DNA of 64,000 bases from Gammaproteobacteria bacterium. GTDB lineage: Bacteria; Pseudomonadota; Gammaproteobacteria; JAKDMP01. Location of the stretch: contig JALUYA010000009.1 in NCBI GenBank assembly GCA_027018875.1, positions 1 through 64,000 on the forward strand, in the 5' to 3' direction. The notes under the pieces were generated by a model that ran no database searches, was not told the DNA's origin, and worked only from the letters and a program-made list of their open reading frames with translations. Positions 10,478 to 19,676 of the stretch are shown here, piece after piece (position 1 is the first letter of the stretch; each line of letters starts with the position of its first letter). The translations under genes and the position numbers were made by a program.

Positions 10478-12172
10478 CTATAGCGGCACGGTCGAAGCCC
10501 GCTCGAGTATTTCCGCCACCGCCAGCCCCGCCGGCAATGACCCAAAAGCGCGGCCGCCGTCTGCTCCAATACGGCCGACGAGAAATGCCTCGGCCACGGC
10601 GGAGTTGCCCGCCCGTATCAGCAGAGCCGCCTGCAGGGCGATGGCTATTCTCTCGCTGATCCAGCGGGCACGATACTCCAGGTCGTCCCGCTTGACGAGC
10701 ACCCGCTCGAGTTCAACCAGGTAACGATCCAGCCGCGGTTCGGCCGCACGCGCCTCGGCACATTCATTCAGGTACGCCTCCACCGCACGGGGACTTTTCG
10801 CCATGGCTCGCAACACATCGAGACACTGGATGTTTCCCGCTCCCTCCCACAGGGCATTGAGCGGCGCCTGGCGATACATCCGCGCCATCAAAAAATCTTC
10901 GATATAACCGTTCCCGCCGAGGCATTCCTGGGCCTCGTTCACCTGGGCCACCGTGCGTTTGCAGACCCAATATTTGCCGGCGGGCGTTACCAGGCGCGCG
11001 AACAACCGCTCCTGCTCCGATTCCCCGGCACGTTCAAAGGCCCGCGCCAGGCGCAAGGCCAGCACCAGGGATGACTCGGATTCGAGCACCAGATCGGCCA
11101 GTACGTTGCGCATCAGCGGTTGTTCGATCAAGCGCTTGCCGAAGGCCTCGCGGTGGATGCCGTGATGCAATGCCTGAACCACGGCCTGGCGCATCAGTCC
11201 GGCCGAGGCGATGAGGCAATCGAGCCGGGTTTCGGCAACCATTTGAATGATGGTCGCCACCCCGCGGCCTTCTTCGCCGACCATAACCGCCCAGGCATCA
11301 CGAAATTCCACTTCGCTCGCGGCGTTGGACCGGTCCCCGAGCTTTTCCTTGAGCCGCTGCAGCTCCAGGCTGTTGGCCGTCCCATCCGGACGCCAGCGGG
11401 GCAGCAAAAAACATGAGAGCCCTCCCGGAGCCTGAGCCAGAGCCAGAAAGGCATCCGACATCGGCGCCGAGAGAAACCACTTGTGCCCGGTCAGGCGATA
11501 GGCCTCCCCCGGCCCCGCCGCCCCGATCGGGACCGCCCGGGTGGTGTTGGCCCGCACGTCCGATCCGCCCTGCTTTTCGGTCAGGCCCATACCGATGGTC
11601 AAACCGGTCTTCTCCACCGCCGGGCGATTCGCCGGATCGTAGGCCGTGCTGAAAATTCCCGGCTCCCACCGGGCCGCCACCGCGGGGGTTTCACGCAACG
11701 CCGGGATCACGGCGTGGGTCATGGTGATCGGGCACATCGTCCCGGCCTCGAACTGATAGTGCAGGTAAAGCAACACCGAGCGGACGATGCGCGCCCCGGG
11801 GCGATCATCAGTCCAACTCATGGCATGCAGGCCATGCGCCTTGGCGAGGGTCATCGAACGATGGTACGCGGGGTGATATTCGACCTCATTGATTCGGTGC
11901 CCGTAGGGGTCGAAGAATTTCGCCCGCGGGATATTCTCATTGGCGGCGAATCCCAGTTCATAGAGTTCTCCACCGGCAATTGCGCCATATTTTTCGAGCC
12001 GATCCTCGGCCCGGGCACCCCCTTCACGCCGAACGGCCTCGCGCAGGGCGACATCGCTGGTATAGGCGTTATAGGGGGCCAGCGGCGGTGGCTGATTGAA
12101 CACCTCGTGCGTCGCCCAACTCACCCCAGGAGCCAAACTTTGCCAAGAATCTCTGGATTTCCTCGTCATCAT
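10478..12172 (-). CDS. aidB: AidB-like acyl-CoA dehydrogenase family protein
   Basis: THEVFNQPPPL...CPITMTHAVIPAL...GMGLTEKQGGSDVRANTT...QAPLNALWEGAGNIQCLDVLRA; strong resemblance to E. coli AidB. Confidence 0.9.
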   Translation of the reverse strand: MMTRKSRDSWQSLAPGVSWATHEVFNQPPPLAPYNAYTSDVALREAVRREGGARAEDRLEKYGAIAGGELYELGFAANENIPRAKFFDPYGHRINEVEYHPAYHRSMTLAKAHGLHAMSWTDDRPGARIVRSVLLYLHYQFEAGTMCPITMTHAVIPALRETPAVAARWEPGIFSTAYDPANRPAVEKTGLTIGMGLTEKQGGSDVRANTTRAVPIGAAGPGEAYRLTGHKWFLSAPMSDAFLALAQAPGGLSCFLLPRWRPDGTANSLELQRLKEKLGDRSNAASEVEFRDAWAVMVGEEGRGVATIIQMVAETRLDCLIASAGLMRQAVVQALHHGIHREAFGKRLIEQPLMRNVLADLVLESESSLVLALRLARAFERAGESEQERLFARLVTPAGKYWVCKRTVAQVNEAQECLGGNGYIEDFLMARMYRQAPLNALWEGAGNIQCLDVLRAMAKSPRAVEAYLNECAEARAAEPRLDRYLVELERVLVKRDDLEYRARWISERIAIALQAALLIRAGNSAVAEAFLVGRIGADGGRAFGSLPAGLAVAEILERASTVPL

Positions 12173-12358
12173 CAACCTCCGGCCAGGCAACAGATACACT
12201 TTTTGAGGAACGGTACGTCGAACCCCACCGCGCGGACTCACCACCCACACCCCGCAGATATTTTCTGCTCATAGGTCAGGATACTCCTTCCCCTCACGTG
12301 GTTAAAACCTGGCCTCAATCAACCAACAGGTAATTCATTCCCATCACAAAGCCCGGAT

Positions 12359-12387
12359 TTGCCTATCTTGCCGGGCGAGGGTATAAT
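12359..12387 (+). promoter_or_regulatory. Sigma70-like promoter upstream of the copper locus
   Basis: TTGCCT (12359-12364), 17 bp spacer, TATAAT (12382-12387), just upstream of the ORF at 12414. Confidence 0.55.
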
Positions 12388-12413
12388 TAAACTTAGTAAA
12401 AATCTTGACTTCC

Positions 12414-12731
12414 ATGCGCACACTCTGGATTGCCCTTATAGCCACGATAATCATGGCTTTTGCGACGGTGCATGCGGCTTCGGCCGCCTCGGTCTCCGCC
12501 GTACAGCCACCCGGGGCCGGCTTGGTGAGCGTATCCCATGCCCCCTCCCAAGTGCCCGGCATCGGCCATGGCGGCACGGCAAACCTCTGCCTGGATGGCT
12601 GTGGCGTTGCCGCTCCCCCGCCCGCTCACCGGCACGGGTTCCATGCCCCGGCAACCCGCCCGAGTATGCCGGTGGCGGAACTCCCCACACTCTGGATCGA
12701 CTTTCCCCCCGAACACCCTCCCCGAACCTGA
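12414..12731 (+). CDS. Small exported Cys/His-containing protein (CopL-like position)
   Basis: Signal peptide MRTLWIALIATIIMAFATVHAASA; motif LCLDGCGVAAPPPAHRHGFHAP; first gene of the copper locus. Confidence 0.5.
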   Translation: MRTLWIALIATIIMAFATVHAASAASVSAVQPPGAGLVSVSHAPSQVPGIGHGGTANLCLDGCGVAAPPPAHRHGFHAPATRPSMPVAELPTLWIDFPPEHPPRT

Positions 12732-12835
12732 TCCCCCCTTTGTAGCACCTCTCTGGTGCTGCCTTCCCGTTACCCCCCGAAATCCGCTACGCCGCGTGGC
12801 GTATCGCCTTTCCTTCGAGATGCCAGGAGTCGATC

Positions 12836-13456
12836 ATGCCGAAAACCATCCACCGTAGACGTTTAATACGTGCCATCCGTCCGCCTTTCCAGCAACCCTC
12901 TGCCGGGGCCACAGCGCCTGCCGTTACCCCGAAATACTCATTCTCCCCGATGTCCCTGCGCTCAATCATGGCTATCGCCGCCATCGCGGGACCACTCATG
13001 GTACTTACCCCGGCTGCGAATGCAAACGCCAGCCCCGGGCACCGCCCGTCGCGGGGAAAGGTGTCCCTGGCCTGGGGTCACCCGGCCCCCGCATCCGAAG
13101 CCGTGCGCACGATTCGCATCGACGCCAGCGATGCCATGCGCTTTACCCCGGACAAGCTGAGCATTCGGGCCGGACAGACTATCCGTTTCATCATTACCAA
13201 CACGGGAAGAATCGCGCATGAATTCGTGCTTGGCCCGGCCTCCCTGCAGCGCCGACACGAAACGGAGATGCGCGCAGACGAGAAGATGAACTCCCGCGCC
13301 GAGCCGAATGAAGTCGCACTTCCCCCGGGAGCGACCCGAACCCTGACCTGGACCTTTACCCGCGCGGGGCGGATCGAGTACGGCTGTCACCTGCCGGGCC
13401 ATTTTGCCGCCGGCATGAAGGGTTGGATCAGCGTCACCCCGGCGCAATCATCCTGA
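12836..13456 (+). CDS. Cupredoxin-domain protein
   Basis: C-terminal domain with NTGRIAHEFVLG and IEYGCHLPGHFAAGMKGWISV, i.e. His/Cys/His/Met type 1 copper ligands. Confidence 0.85.
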   Translation: MPKTIHRRRLIRAIRPPFQQPSAGATAPAVTPKYSFSPMSLRSIMAIAAIAGPLMVLTPAANANASPGHRPSRGKVSLAWGHPAPASEAVRTIRIDASDAMRFTPDKLSIRAGQTIRFIITNTGRIAHEFVLGPASLQRRHETEMRADEKMNSRAEPNEVALPPGATRTLTWTFTRAGRIEYGCHLPGHFAAGMKGWISVTPAQSS

Positions 13457-13480
13457 TATCGATCTTCCGAGAGCCGTAGC

Positions 13481-13813
13481 ATGCGCCGATATTTTTTCAA
13501 AAGAACGGGCATCATGCTGGCCTTGGCGGCCATGCTGTTCGGCCTCGGTGCCCTGCCGCAGGCTCATGCCTCGATGCATGGTGGGACCTTGCGGGCGCTG
13601 TCGTCCCAAGCCGCCCCGCCATGCCAAGCTGGGGAGCCTTCCGCGGTGCTTTCCAGCGCCGATTGCAACGCGGCCTGCACACCCGGCTACGGTGCCATCC
13701 TGCCCGTTCACCACACTACCCCTGGCCATGGCATAACCCAACCTCCCACCCCTACAGAAAACAAGTTCTCCCAGTGGTTGCCCCCACCGTACGAACGCCC
13801 TCCGCGCATCTGA
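13481..13813 (+). CDS. Small exported Cys/His-containing protein
   Basis: 110 aa, signal peptide, PPCQAGEPSAVLSSADCNAACTPGYGAILPVHHTTPGHG; lies between cupredoxin and multicopper oxidase genes. Confidence 0.5.
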   Translation: MRRYFFKRTGIMLALAAMLFGLGALPQAHASMHGGTLRALSSQAAPPCQAGEPSAVLSSADCNAACTPGYGAILPVHHTTPGHGITQPPTPTENKFSQWLPPPYERPPRI

Positions 13814-13917
13814 ACTCGGCACACACAGGGCGTTCCGATCTCGGTATCGGCAGGCCTTACTAAAGCCGCATGGCACTTGCACCGCGGCTTCATGACCGAA
13901 AATTCAAGGAGAACTGC

Positions 13918-16314
13918 ATGTTTAAATTTCATCTTTCCCTATGGACGGCGGGAATCATCCTGCTGCTCGCGACATTCAGCGCCCCCGCGGCAGCGGGTGA
14001 ATATAACCTGGTGATCGCGCGCACGCCGATCAATATCACCGGCCGACCCACGACGGCGATTACCATCAACGGACAACTGCCCGCGCCTACGCTCCATTGG
14101 CGCGAAGGCGAGAAAGTCGTCATCCACGTGACCAATCGTCTCAAGCAATCCACCTCGCTGCACTGGCATGGCCTGCTCCTGCCCGCCGACATGGACGGCG
14201 TGCCCGGTATCAGCTTTCCGGGCATCGCCCCGGGGACGAGCTTTACCTATCGCTTCACCGTCAAGGAAAATGGTACTTACTGGTATCACAGCCACAGCGG
14301 TGGGCAGGAGCAGGAAGGTCTATACGGCGCCATAATTATCCAGCCCCGCCGGCCGGCGCCTTTCCATTACGACCGGGACTATGTCGTAGTGCTGTCGGAC
14401 TGGAGCGATACCCCCCCGGAACAGATCTTCGCCCTGCTGAAGAAAAGAAGCAATTACTACAATTTCCACCAACGCACCCTGGGCACGTTTTTTCACGACG
14501 TGGCCACCAAGGGCTTGGGCCCCACCTTGCGCAATCGCCTGTTATGGGGACGCATGCGCATGGATCCGACCGATGTCTCCGACGTCACCGGCTATACCTA
14601 CACCTATCTCATCAATGGTCAGTCCCCCAAGGCCAATTGGACGGCCCGGTTCAAGCCGGGTGAGCGGGTGCGCCTGCGCATCATCAACGCCTCGGCAATG
14701 ACTTACTTCGATGTTCGCATTCCCGGGCTGAAAATGACCCTGGTGCAGGCCGATGGCCAGAACGTCCGTCCGATCAAGATCGACCAGTTCCGTATCGCAG
14801 TGGCCGAAACCTATGATGTGATCGTCACCCCGAGGGCCGACCGGGCCTATACGCTCTTCGCCGAAGGCCTCGACCGCTCCGGTTATGCCCGGGCGACGCT
14901 GAGCCCGCGACCGGGGCTGTCCGCTCCGGTTCCACCCATGGACCCCCGCTTCATACTCACCATGCGCGACATGGGCATGGGCGGCATGAACAAGGGCGCC
15001 AAATCCAGGACCATGCAACCCGCCACGGTTCCAGGCCCGGCGCTACAACCGGGCCCCAGCGTGACCCGCATTGCCAAGGCCCCCACCAACCGTCTGAACG
15101 ACCCCGGTGACGGACTGCGTAACAACGGCCGGCGGGTGCTCACCTACGCCGACCTGGAAAGCCGCGCCCCCGTGCCCGACAACCGCCGGCCCGAACGTAC
15201 CCTGGTGCTGCATCTAACCGGCAACATGGAACGCTACATGTGGCAGTTCGACGGCAAAAAATATACCGACTCGGTGCCCATCAAGCTCCGCGTGGGTGAG
15301 CGGGTACGCTTCGTGCTGATCAACGACACCATGATGAATCACCCGATCCATCTGCACGGGATGTTCAGCCAACTGGAAAACGGTCATGGTGATCGGAATC
15401 CGCTCAAGCACACCGTCAACGTCCAGCCCGGTGAACGCCTCAGCTTCGTGGTAACCGCCGATGCACCCGGGGGCTGGGCGCTGCATTGCCACCTGCTGTA
15501 TCACTTCGAGTACGACGGCATGTTCCGCCAGGTGGTGGTCAGTCCGCTCAAGGGGAAAATAGTCGCCAATACGCCGGCAGCGACGATCTACTCCAGCGCC
15601 GCGGCCGTGGACACCGTGCCGCCCCCGCCAGGCGCCCACCTCACCGTGCACGACAATGCCCGGTTCAGCTACCTGCTGTTCGACCAGTTGGAATACCGTA
15701 AATCGGCCCGCAGCGGCGAGCCCAATGCGCTGCGTTGGGACCTGCTGGGATGGTACGGGGGCGACATCCAAAAGCTCTGGTTCAGGAGCGAAGGCGAGCG
15801 CGGTCAACCGGGTGGGCTGGAGCAAGCCGAAGTTCAGTTGCTCTATGGCCGTGCCATCGCCCCGTTCTGGGATCTACAGGCCGGTATCCGCCATGCCTTC
15901 CGGCCCGAATCCCCGCTGGAAGGCGCGCCTTCGCGTTCCTACGCCGTACTCGGCGTCCAAGGACTGGCGCCATACTGGTTCGATGTGTCGGCGGCGACAT
16001 TTCTCAGCGATCGGGGCCGTCTCAGTGCCCGCCTCAGCGCGGAATACGAACTCCTCCTGACCCAGCGCTGGGTGCTGCAACCGCGTTTTGAGACCACTTT
16101 TTCGCTGCAGGATACCCCCCGGCTCGGCCTCGGGCGCGGATTCAATTCCCTTGGCCTGGGGCTTCGGTTACGCTACGAAATCCGCCGTGAATTCGCTCCC
16201 TACCTCGGTCTTACCTGGAGTCGCTGGACCGGCGCGACCGCCGGCTATGCGCGGGCGGCGGGAACCCCGGTCAGCAGCCTGTCCTACGTCGCGGGCCTGC
16301 GCTTCTGGTTCTGA
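13918..16314 (+). CDS. Fusion of CopA-type multicopper oxidase and CopB-type outer membrane protein
   Basis: One open frame: signal peptide; MCO motifs SLHWHGLLLP, YWYHSHSGGQ, HPIHLHGMF, HCHLLYHFEYDGM; then a CopB-like region FSYLLFDQLEYR...LRWDLLGWYGGDIQKLWFRSEGE...AEVQLLYGRAIAPFWDLQAGIRH...APYLGLTWSRW...LRFWF. Confidence 0.93.
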   Translation: MFKFHLSLWTAGIILLLATFSAPAAAGEYNLVIARTPINITGRPTTAITINGQLPAPTLHWREGEKVVIHVTNRLKQSTSLHWHGLLLPADMDGVPGISFPGIAPGTSFTYRFTVKENGTYWYHSHSGGQEQEGLYGAIIIQPRRPAPFHYDRDYVVVLSDWSDTPPEQIFALLKKRSNYYNFHQRTLGTFFHDVATKGLGPTLRNRLLWGRMRMDPTDVSDVTGYTYTYLINGQSPKANWTARFKPGERVRLRIINASAMTYFDVRIPGLKMTLVQADGQNVRPIKIDQFRIAVAETYDVIVTPRADRAYTLFAEGLDRSGYARATLSPRPGLSAPVPPMDPRFILTMRDMGMGGMNKGAKSRTMQPATVPGPALQPGPSVTRIAKAPTNRLNDPGDGLRNNGRRVLTYADLESRAPVPDNRRPERTLVLHLTGNMERYMWQFDGKKYTDSVPIKLRVGERVRFVLINDTMMNHPIHLHGMFSQLENGHGDRNPLKHTVNVQPGERLSFVVTADAPGGWALHCHLLYHFEYDGMFRQVVVSPLKGKIVANTPAATIYSSAAAVDTVPPPPGAHLTVHDNARFSYLLFDQLEYRKSARSGEPNALRWDLLGWYGGDIQKLWFRSEGERGQPGGLEQAEVQLLYGRAIAPFWDLQAGIRHAFRPESPLEGAPSRSYAVLGVQGLAPYWFDVSAATFLSDRGRLSARLSAEYELLLTQRWVLQPRFETTFSLQDTPRLGLGRGFNSLGLGLRLRYEIRREFAPYLGLTWSRWTGATAGYARAAGTPVSSLSYVAGLRFWF

Positions 16315-16410
16315 GCGGCTTGCCTCAACCCGACAGAATCCGTAGCGCCCATGAAACCGATCCCCCGGCGAGTCCCGCCGGGAGGCCGGTGCATTAAAGA
16401 GCCCCGTGCG

Positions 16411-16450
16411 CCCGGGCCACCGCCCGGCATTAGCCGGGCGGTGGCCCGGG
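16411..16450. terminator. Perfect 18 bp hairpin between convergent operons (possible bidirectional terminator)
   Basis: CCCGGGCCACCGCCCGGC-ATTA-GCCGGGCGGTGGCCCGGG; no clear U-tract on either side. Confidence 0.5.
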
Positions 16451-16924
16451 GGGTTCTGGATGAGCGCCGCGCCGCAGCCAGCGACGCAGCATCCGTTCGC
16501 GTTCGCGGGGCGGCAGGTTCCGCCAGCGGCGTAGAATCGCCCGGCGACGCGCCGGGGGAAGCCGCTGAAAGCGCCGGTATTCCCGCAAGATTCGCCGGCG
16601 TTCCCAGGGCGGGAGACTGTGGAAAGCCTCGAAGCGGCGTCGAATCCAGACCCGTTGCGCCGGCGACAGGGTTTGCCAGCGCTCGAGTCGGCGCCGAAAC
16701 ATCGCCCGCTGCTCGGGGCTGGACTGCCTTAAATGCCACGCCAATCGTAGCAGTCGGGCCTGTCGCCGGGGAGGTAATCGGTTCCAACGGCCATGGAATG
16801 GTGCGAGCAAGCTGCGCTCCGCCGGGCTCAGGGCTTTCCATGGCACGGGCGTATCCGCCGCCCGGACAATTCCCGGGCCCAGCAGCAGCAGGGCGAGAAG
16901 ACTAGCTGCCGCGAGACGAGCCAT
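16430..16924 (-). CDS. DUF3106-like exported Arg/Pro-rich repeat protein
   Basis: Start MARLAAASLLALLLLGPGIVRA at 16924, then repeated units of the form LPPxxRxxLLRxWxxLxx / LSPxQRxxIRRRFEAFxx. Confidence 0.75.
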   Translation of the reverse strand: MARLAAASLLALLLLGPGIVRAADTPVPWKALSPAERSLLAPFHGRWNRLPPRRQARLLRLAWHLRQSSPEQRAMFRRRLERWQTLSPAQRVWIRRRFEAFHSLPPWERRRILREYRRFQRLPPARRRAILRRWRNLPPRERERMLRRWLRRGAHPEPPGPPPG

Positions 16925-17309
16925 GGTGGTTTCCCACGGGGTGCCCTGCCGGTTGCTGCATTGCCAACCAGGCATAGAAGTCGAGATTTTGATACAGCGC
17001 GTAATCCTGTCCCGACAGCACCACCTGCATTCCCGTCCCATCCGCCGAGGGCGTGTGAGTATTGCCCGGCAACAGGACAAAAATCATCAGTGCCGCCGCT
17101 ATCCCGATCCCCGCCGCAAGGCTTGCGGGCCGAAACCAGGACCAGCGGCGGCTCCCTCCAAGCGCATCGAGCGCACGTGCTCGTCCCGCGGCGAGCCGGG
17201 CTTCGGCATGCGCAGCGTCCGCGGCCGCTTGTCGATAGGCCGACCGCAATGCCGCGAGCCGTTCCCGTGACTCCGAAATAGCCGGATCCTTGCGTCCGCT
17301 TTTACTCAT
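16902..17309 (-). CDS. Putative anti-sigma / single-pass membrane protein
   Basis: 135 aa with one central TM helix (ASLAAGIGIAAALMIFVLL), overlapping the ECF sigma gene and the DUF3106 gene. Confidence 0.6.
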   Translation of the reverse strand: MSKSGRKDPAISESRERLAALRSAYRQAAADAAHAEARLAAGRARALDALGGSRRWSWFRPASLAAGIGIAAALMIFVLLPGNTHTPSADGTGMQVVLSGQDYALYQNLDFYAWLAMQQPAGHPVGNHHGSSRGS

Positions 17310-17916
17310 AATGCGGCTCCAACACCACTCGCAGTGCCTTCAGCGCCCGATGCAGATGGGTCTTAACGCTGCCTGCGCTGCAACCCATGAGCCGAGACGT
17401 TTGACCTACATCCAGGGATTCAAGCACACGCAGGGTAAAAACTTCGCGTTGCCGCCGTGGCAGCCTGGATACGGCTGCCGCTAGGGCCTCGAGCGAGGCT
17501 GCCGCGGCGACGGTTTTCTCGGGATTAGAAGCTCCCGGGGCCGGCACGGCGGCAAAGGGATCTTCGCAATCTCCGCCCTTTCCGCCGGCAGAAGTCAAGT
17601 TTCCGGTAAAGCGCAACCGGGTTCTCCGGCGACGTAACCCATCGCAAATCCTATTTTCAAGAATGCGCTGAAAAAGCCTGGGCCACTCCTCGCTCGGACG
17701 ATTGCCATAACTACGGGCAAGCCTAAGCATGGCGTCTTGTACCGCATCGAGGGCATCTTCGGGGTTGCGCAGACGGAAACAGGCGATTCGCAGTGCCCTG
17801 TGCTCGACCTCGCGCAGAAAATGGTCAAACTCCGTCTCGACTTTTACCGCAACCAGGCGCGGGGAGATTTCCCTTCCCCTATTCTGCTCCATAAGCATCC
17901 ACGCGGTTACCGGCAT
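17302..17916 (-). CDS. ECF-type RNA polymerase sigma factor
   Basis: Region 2 FRLRNPEDALDAVQDAMLRLARSYGNRP and region 4 LPRRQREVFTLRVLESLDVGQTSRLMGCSAGSVKTHLHRALKALR. Confidence 0.9.
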   Translation of the reverse strand: MPVTAWMLMEQNRGREISPRLVAVKVETEFDHFLREVEHRALRIACFRLRNPEDALDAVQDAMLRLARSYGNRPSEEWPRLFQRILENRICDGLRRRRTRLRFTGNLTSAGGKGGDCEDPFAAVPAPGASNPEKTVAAAASLEALAAAVSRLPRRQREVFTLRVLESLDVGQTSRLMGCSAGSVKTHLHRALKALRVVLEPHYE

Positions 17917-18089
17917 TTCTCATTATCCAGCATCTACTCATCCCGTATAAACGTCGTATCCCGCCACGGGTTGACACCGTTCACGGGAAGCCCCGGCGGG
18001 CGGCGGGAATCATGGCACTGGACACCGCGATTCCTTCCGCGGCGAAACGAGTTCGATCAGGTCAGCGTAGCGGCCCGGGATTTCCTACA

Positions 18090-18482
18090 TCAGCCCTTGG
18101 GCGGCTTTTGCCGAGAGCCGATTTCGAACATCTTCAAAAACCGGGCGCGCAAGGATGGCTCTGTTCGAATAGCCCGCCCTACTTTCTCGTATTCGGTAAT
18201 CGGCATAATGATTTTAACCTTGTTTTTCATCACCCGTATGGCCTTGGCCTTTATTGCCTTCCTGGTTTTTATATCCTTGGCGGCGTTGATTTCAGCGCTA
18301 TATTTCCGGCGCAACGGAACTAGCGCCTTATAGGCCTTAACGAACTTTTTAAGTTGAGCCTGGCTGATCGGTGTGGCCTTGAGTACCGGCCTGGATCTGG
18401 CGGCCGGACCCACGGGGGTGGTCCCGAAAGCAAGCGGCGCCGCAAGCAAGAGAGCGGGAATAACAATTAAACATTTTCGCAT
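18090..18482 (-). CDS. Exported DUF4168-like protein
   Basis: Start MRKCLIVIPALLLAAPLAFG; helical region LKKFVKAYKALVPLRRKYSAEINAAKD...PITEYEKVGRAIRTEPSLRARF. Confidence 0.6.
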   Translation of the reverse strand: MRKCLIVIPALLLAAPLAFGTTPVGPAARSRPVLKATPISQAQLKKFVKAYKALVPLRRKYSAEINAAKDIKTRKAIKAKAIRVMKNKVKIIMPITEYEKVGRAIRTEPSLRARFLKMFEIGSRQKPPKG

Positions 18483-18742
18483 CAAATAACTCCTGGATTG
18501 ACAAACAAACGACAAATGGCGGCCGCAAGGCTATGGAAAAACCGAGTAATAGGCATTGCCCGCAACTCGCAGCCAAACACCCCGATCGCTGCCGGGATCC
18601 CTCCACGAGGCAGACATTCCGACCCGCTAATCATGCCAGAAAGGTCCCGAACAATCCAAATCTGAGCAACGACTGTCTCTCGCCGGTACCGGTTCGACTT
18701 GCCACAGGTGCCCTCTTGGGTAAGTCCCACCTATGGGGCACC

Positions 18743-19486
18743 CTACAAATCAAGCATCACCTGGCGCTCCTCGCGCGAGGGCTCGAAGCCCCGTTCGCCA
18801 TAGTGGGAGAAGATTCGCCCGACCACCTCGTCGGCGGTTTCGACCACACCGATCAGATCGATATCCTGGGGATCAACCATCCCCTGCTCGCTCAACCGAT
18901 CCTGAAACCACTCGACCAACTTTCCCCAGAAGTCCTGATTCACCAAAATAATCGGAATATGCCGACTCTTGCCGGTCTGCACCAGGGTCAAAATTTCAAA
19001 AAACTCGTCTAGGGTTCCAAATCCACCCGGCAGAATTACATAGGCCGAAGCATATTTAACGAACATCACCTTACGCGAGAAGAAATGCCGGAACGACAGC
19101 GATAAATCCTGATACGAATTGGCCCGTTGCTCCCGCGGCAACTGGATGTTCAAGCCGATACTGGGCGATTTACCGCGGTAGGCGCCCTTGTTTACCGCCT
19201 CCATCAAGCCGGGGCCCCCGCCGGTAACTACCGAAAATCCGGCACGCGACAGCTCGTACCCGATCTCCTCTCCCAGACGATAGTAAGGGTGCTCGGGAGC
19301 AATCCTGGCCGAACCGAAGATAGACACTGAAGGGCGAATCTGGGAAAGGCGCTCGAAGCCCTCCACGAACTCGGCCATGACCTGGAAAACCTTCCACGAT
19401 TCCCGCGAGAGCAGGCTGTCATTGGGCGGGCTATTGCGATATTCCCAGGCCTGCTCCCGGAAAATTTCCTCCTTGCTCCTATCCAT
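18743..19486 (-). CDS. LOG family protein (TIGR00730-type, putative nucleotide phosphoribohydrolase)
   Basis: GGGPGLMEAVNKGA and PGGFGTLDEFFEILTLVQTGK motifs. Confidence 0.92.
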   Translation of the reverse strand: MDRSKEEIFREQAWEYRNSPPNDSLLSRESWKVFQVMAEFVEGFERLSQIRPSVSIFGSARIAPEHPYYRLGEEIGYELSRAGFSVVTGGGPGLMEAVNKGAYRGKSPSIGLNIQLPREQRANSYQDLSLSFRHFFSRKVMFVKYASAYVILPGGFGTLDEFFEILTLVQTGKSRHIPIILVNQDFWGKLVEWFQDRLSEQGMVDPQDIDLIGVVETADEVVGRIFSHYGERGFEPSREERQVMLDL

Positions 19487-19670
19487 TGATCGACTCCTGA
19501 TCCAATAATCGGCGCAGAAAAATCTCGATTTCACATTCGGACTGGCGGTCTCCGTGCTCCCGGGCGAACTCCAGCCCCCGGCGCCGAGCCTCACGCTCCG
19601 GGGTAAAGCGCAACGGCGCCCCACCCCGCTCCGGTTCCAGTAGTACCCGCAAGTGATCAAGCGTATTCAC
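19479..19670 (-). CDS. Small hypothetical protein
   Basis: 63 aa ORF overlapping the LOG gene start, between MATE and LOG genes on the same strand. Confidence 0.4.
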   Translation of the reverse strand: MNTLDHLRVLLEPERGGAPLRFTPEREARRRGLEFAREHGDRQSECEIEIFLRRLLDQESING

Positions 19671-19676
19671 GGTCTC

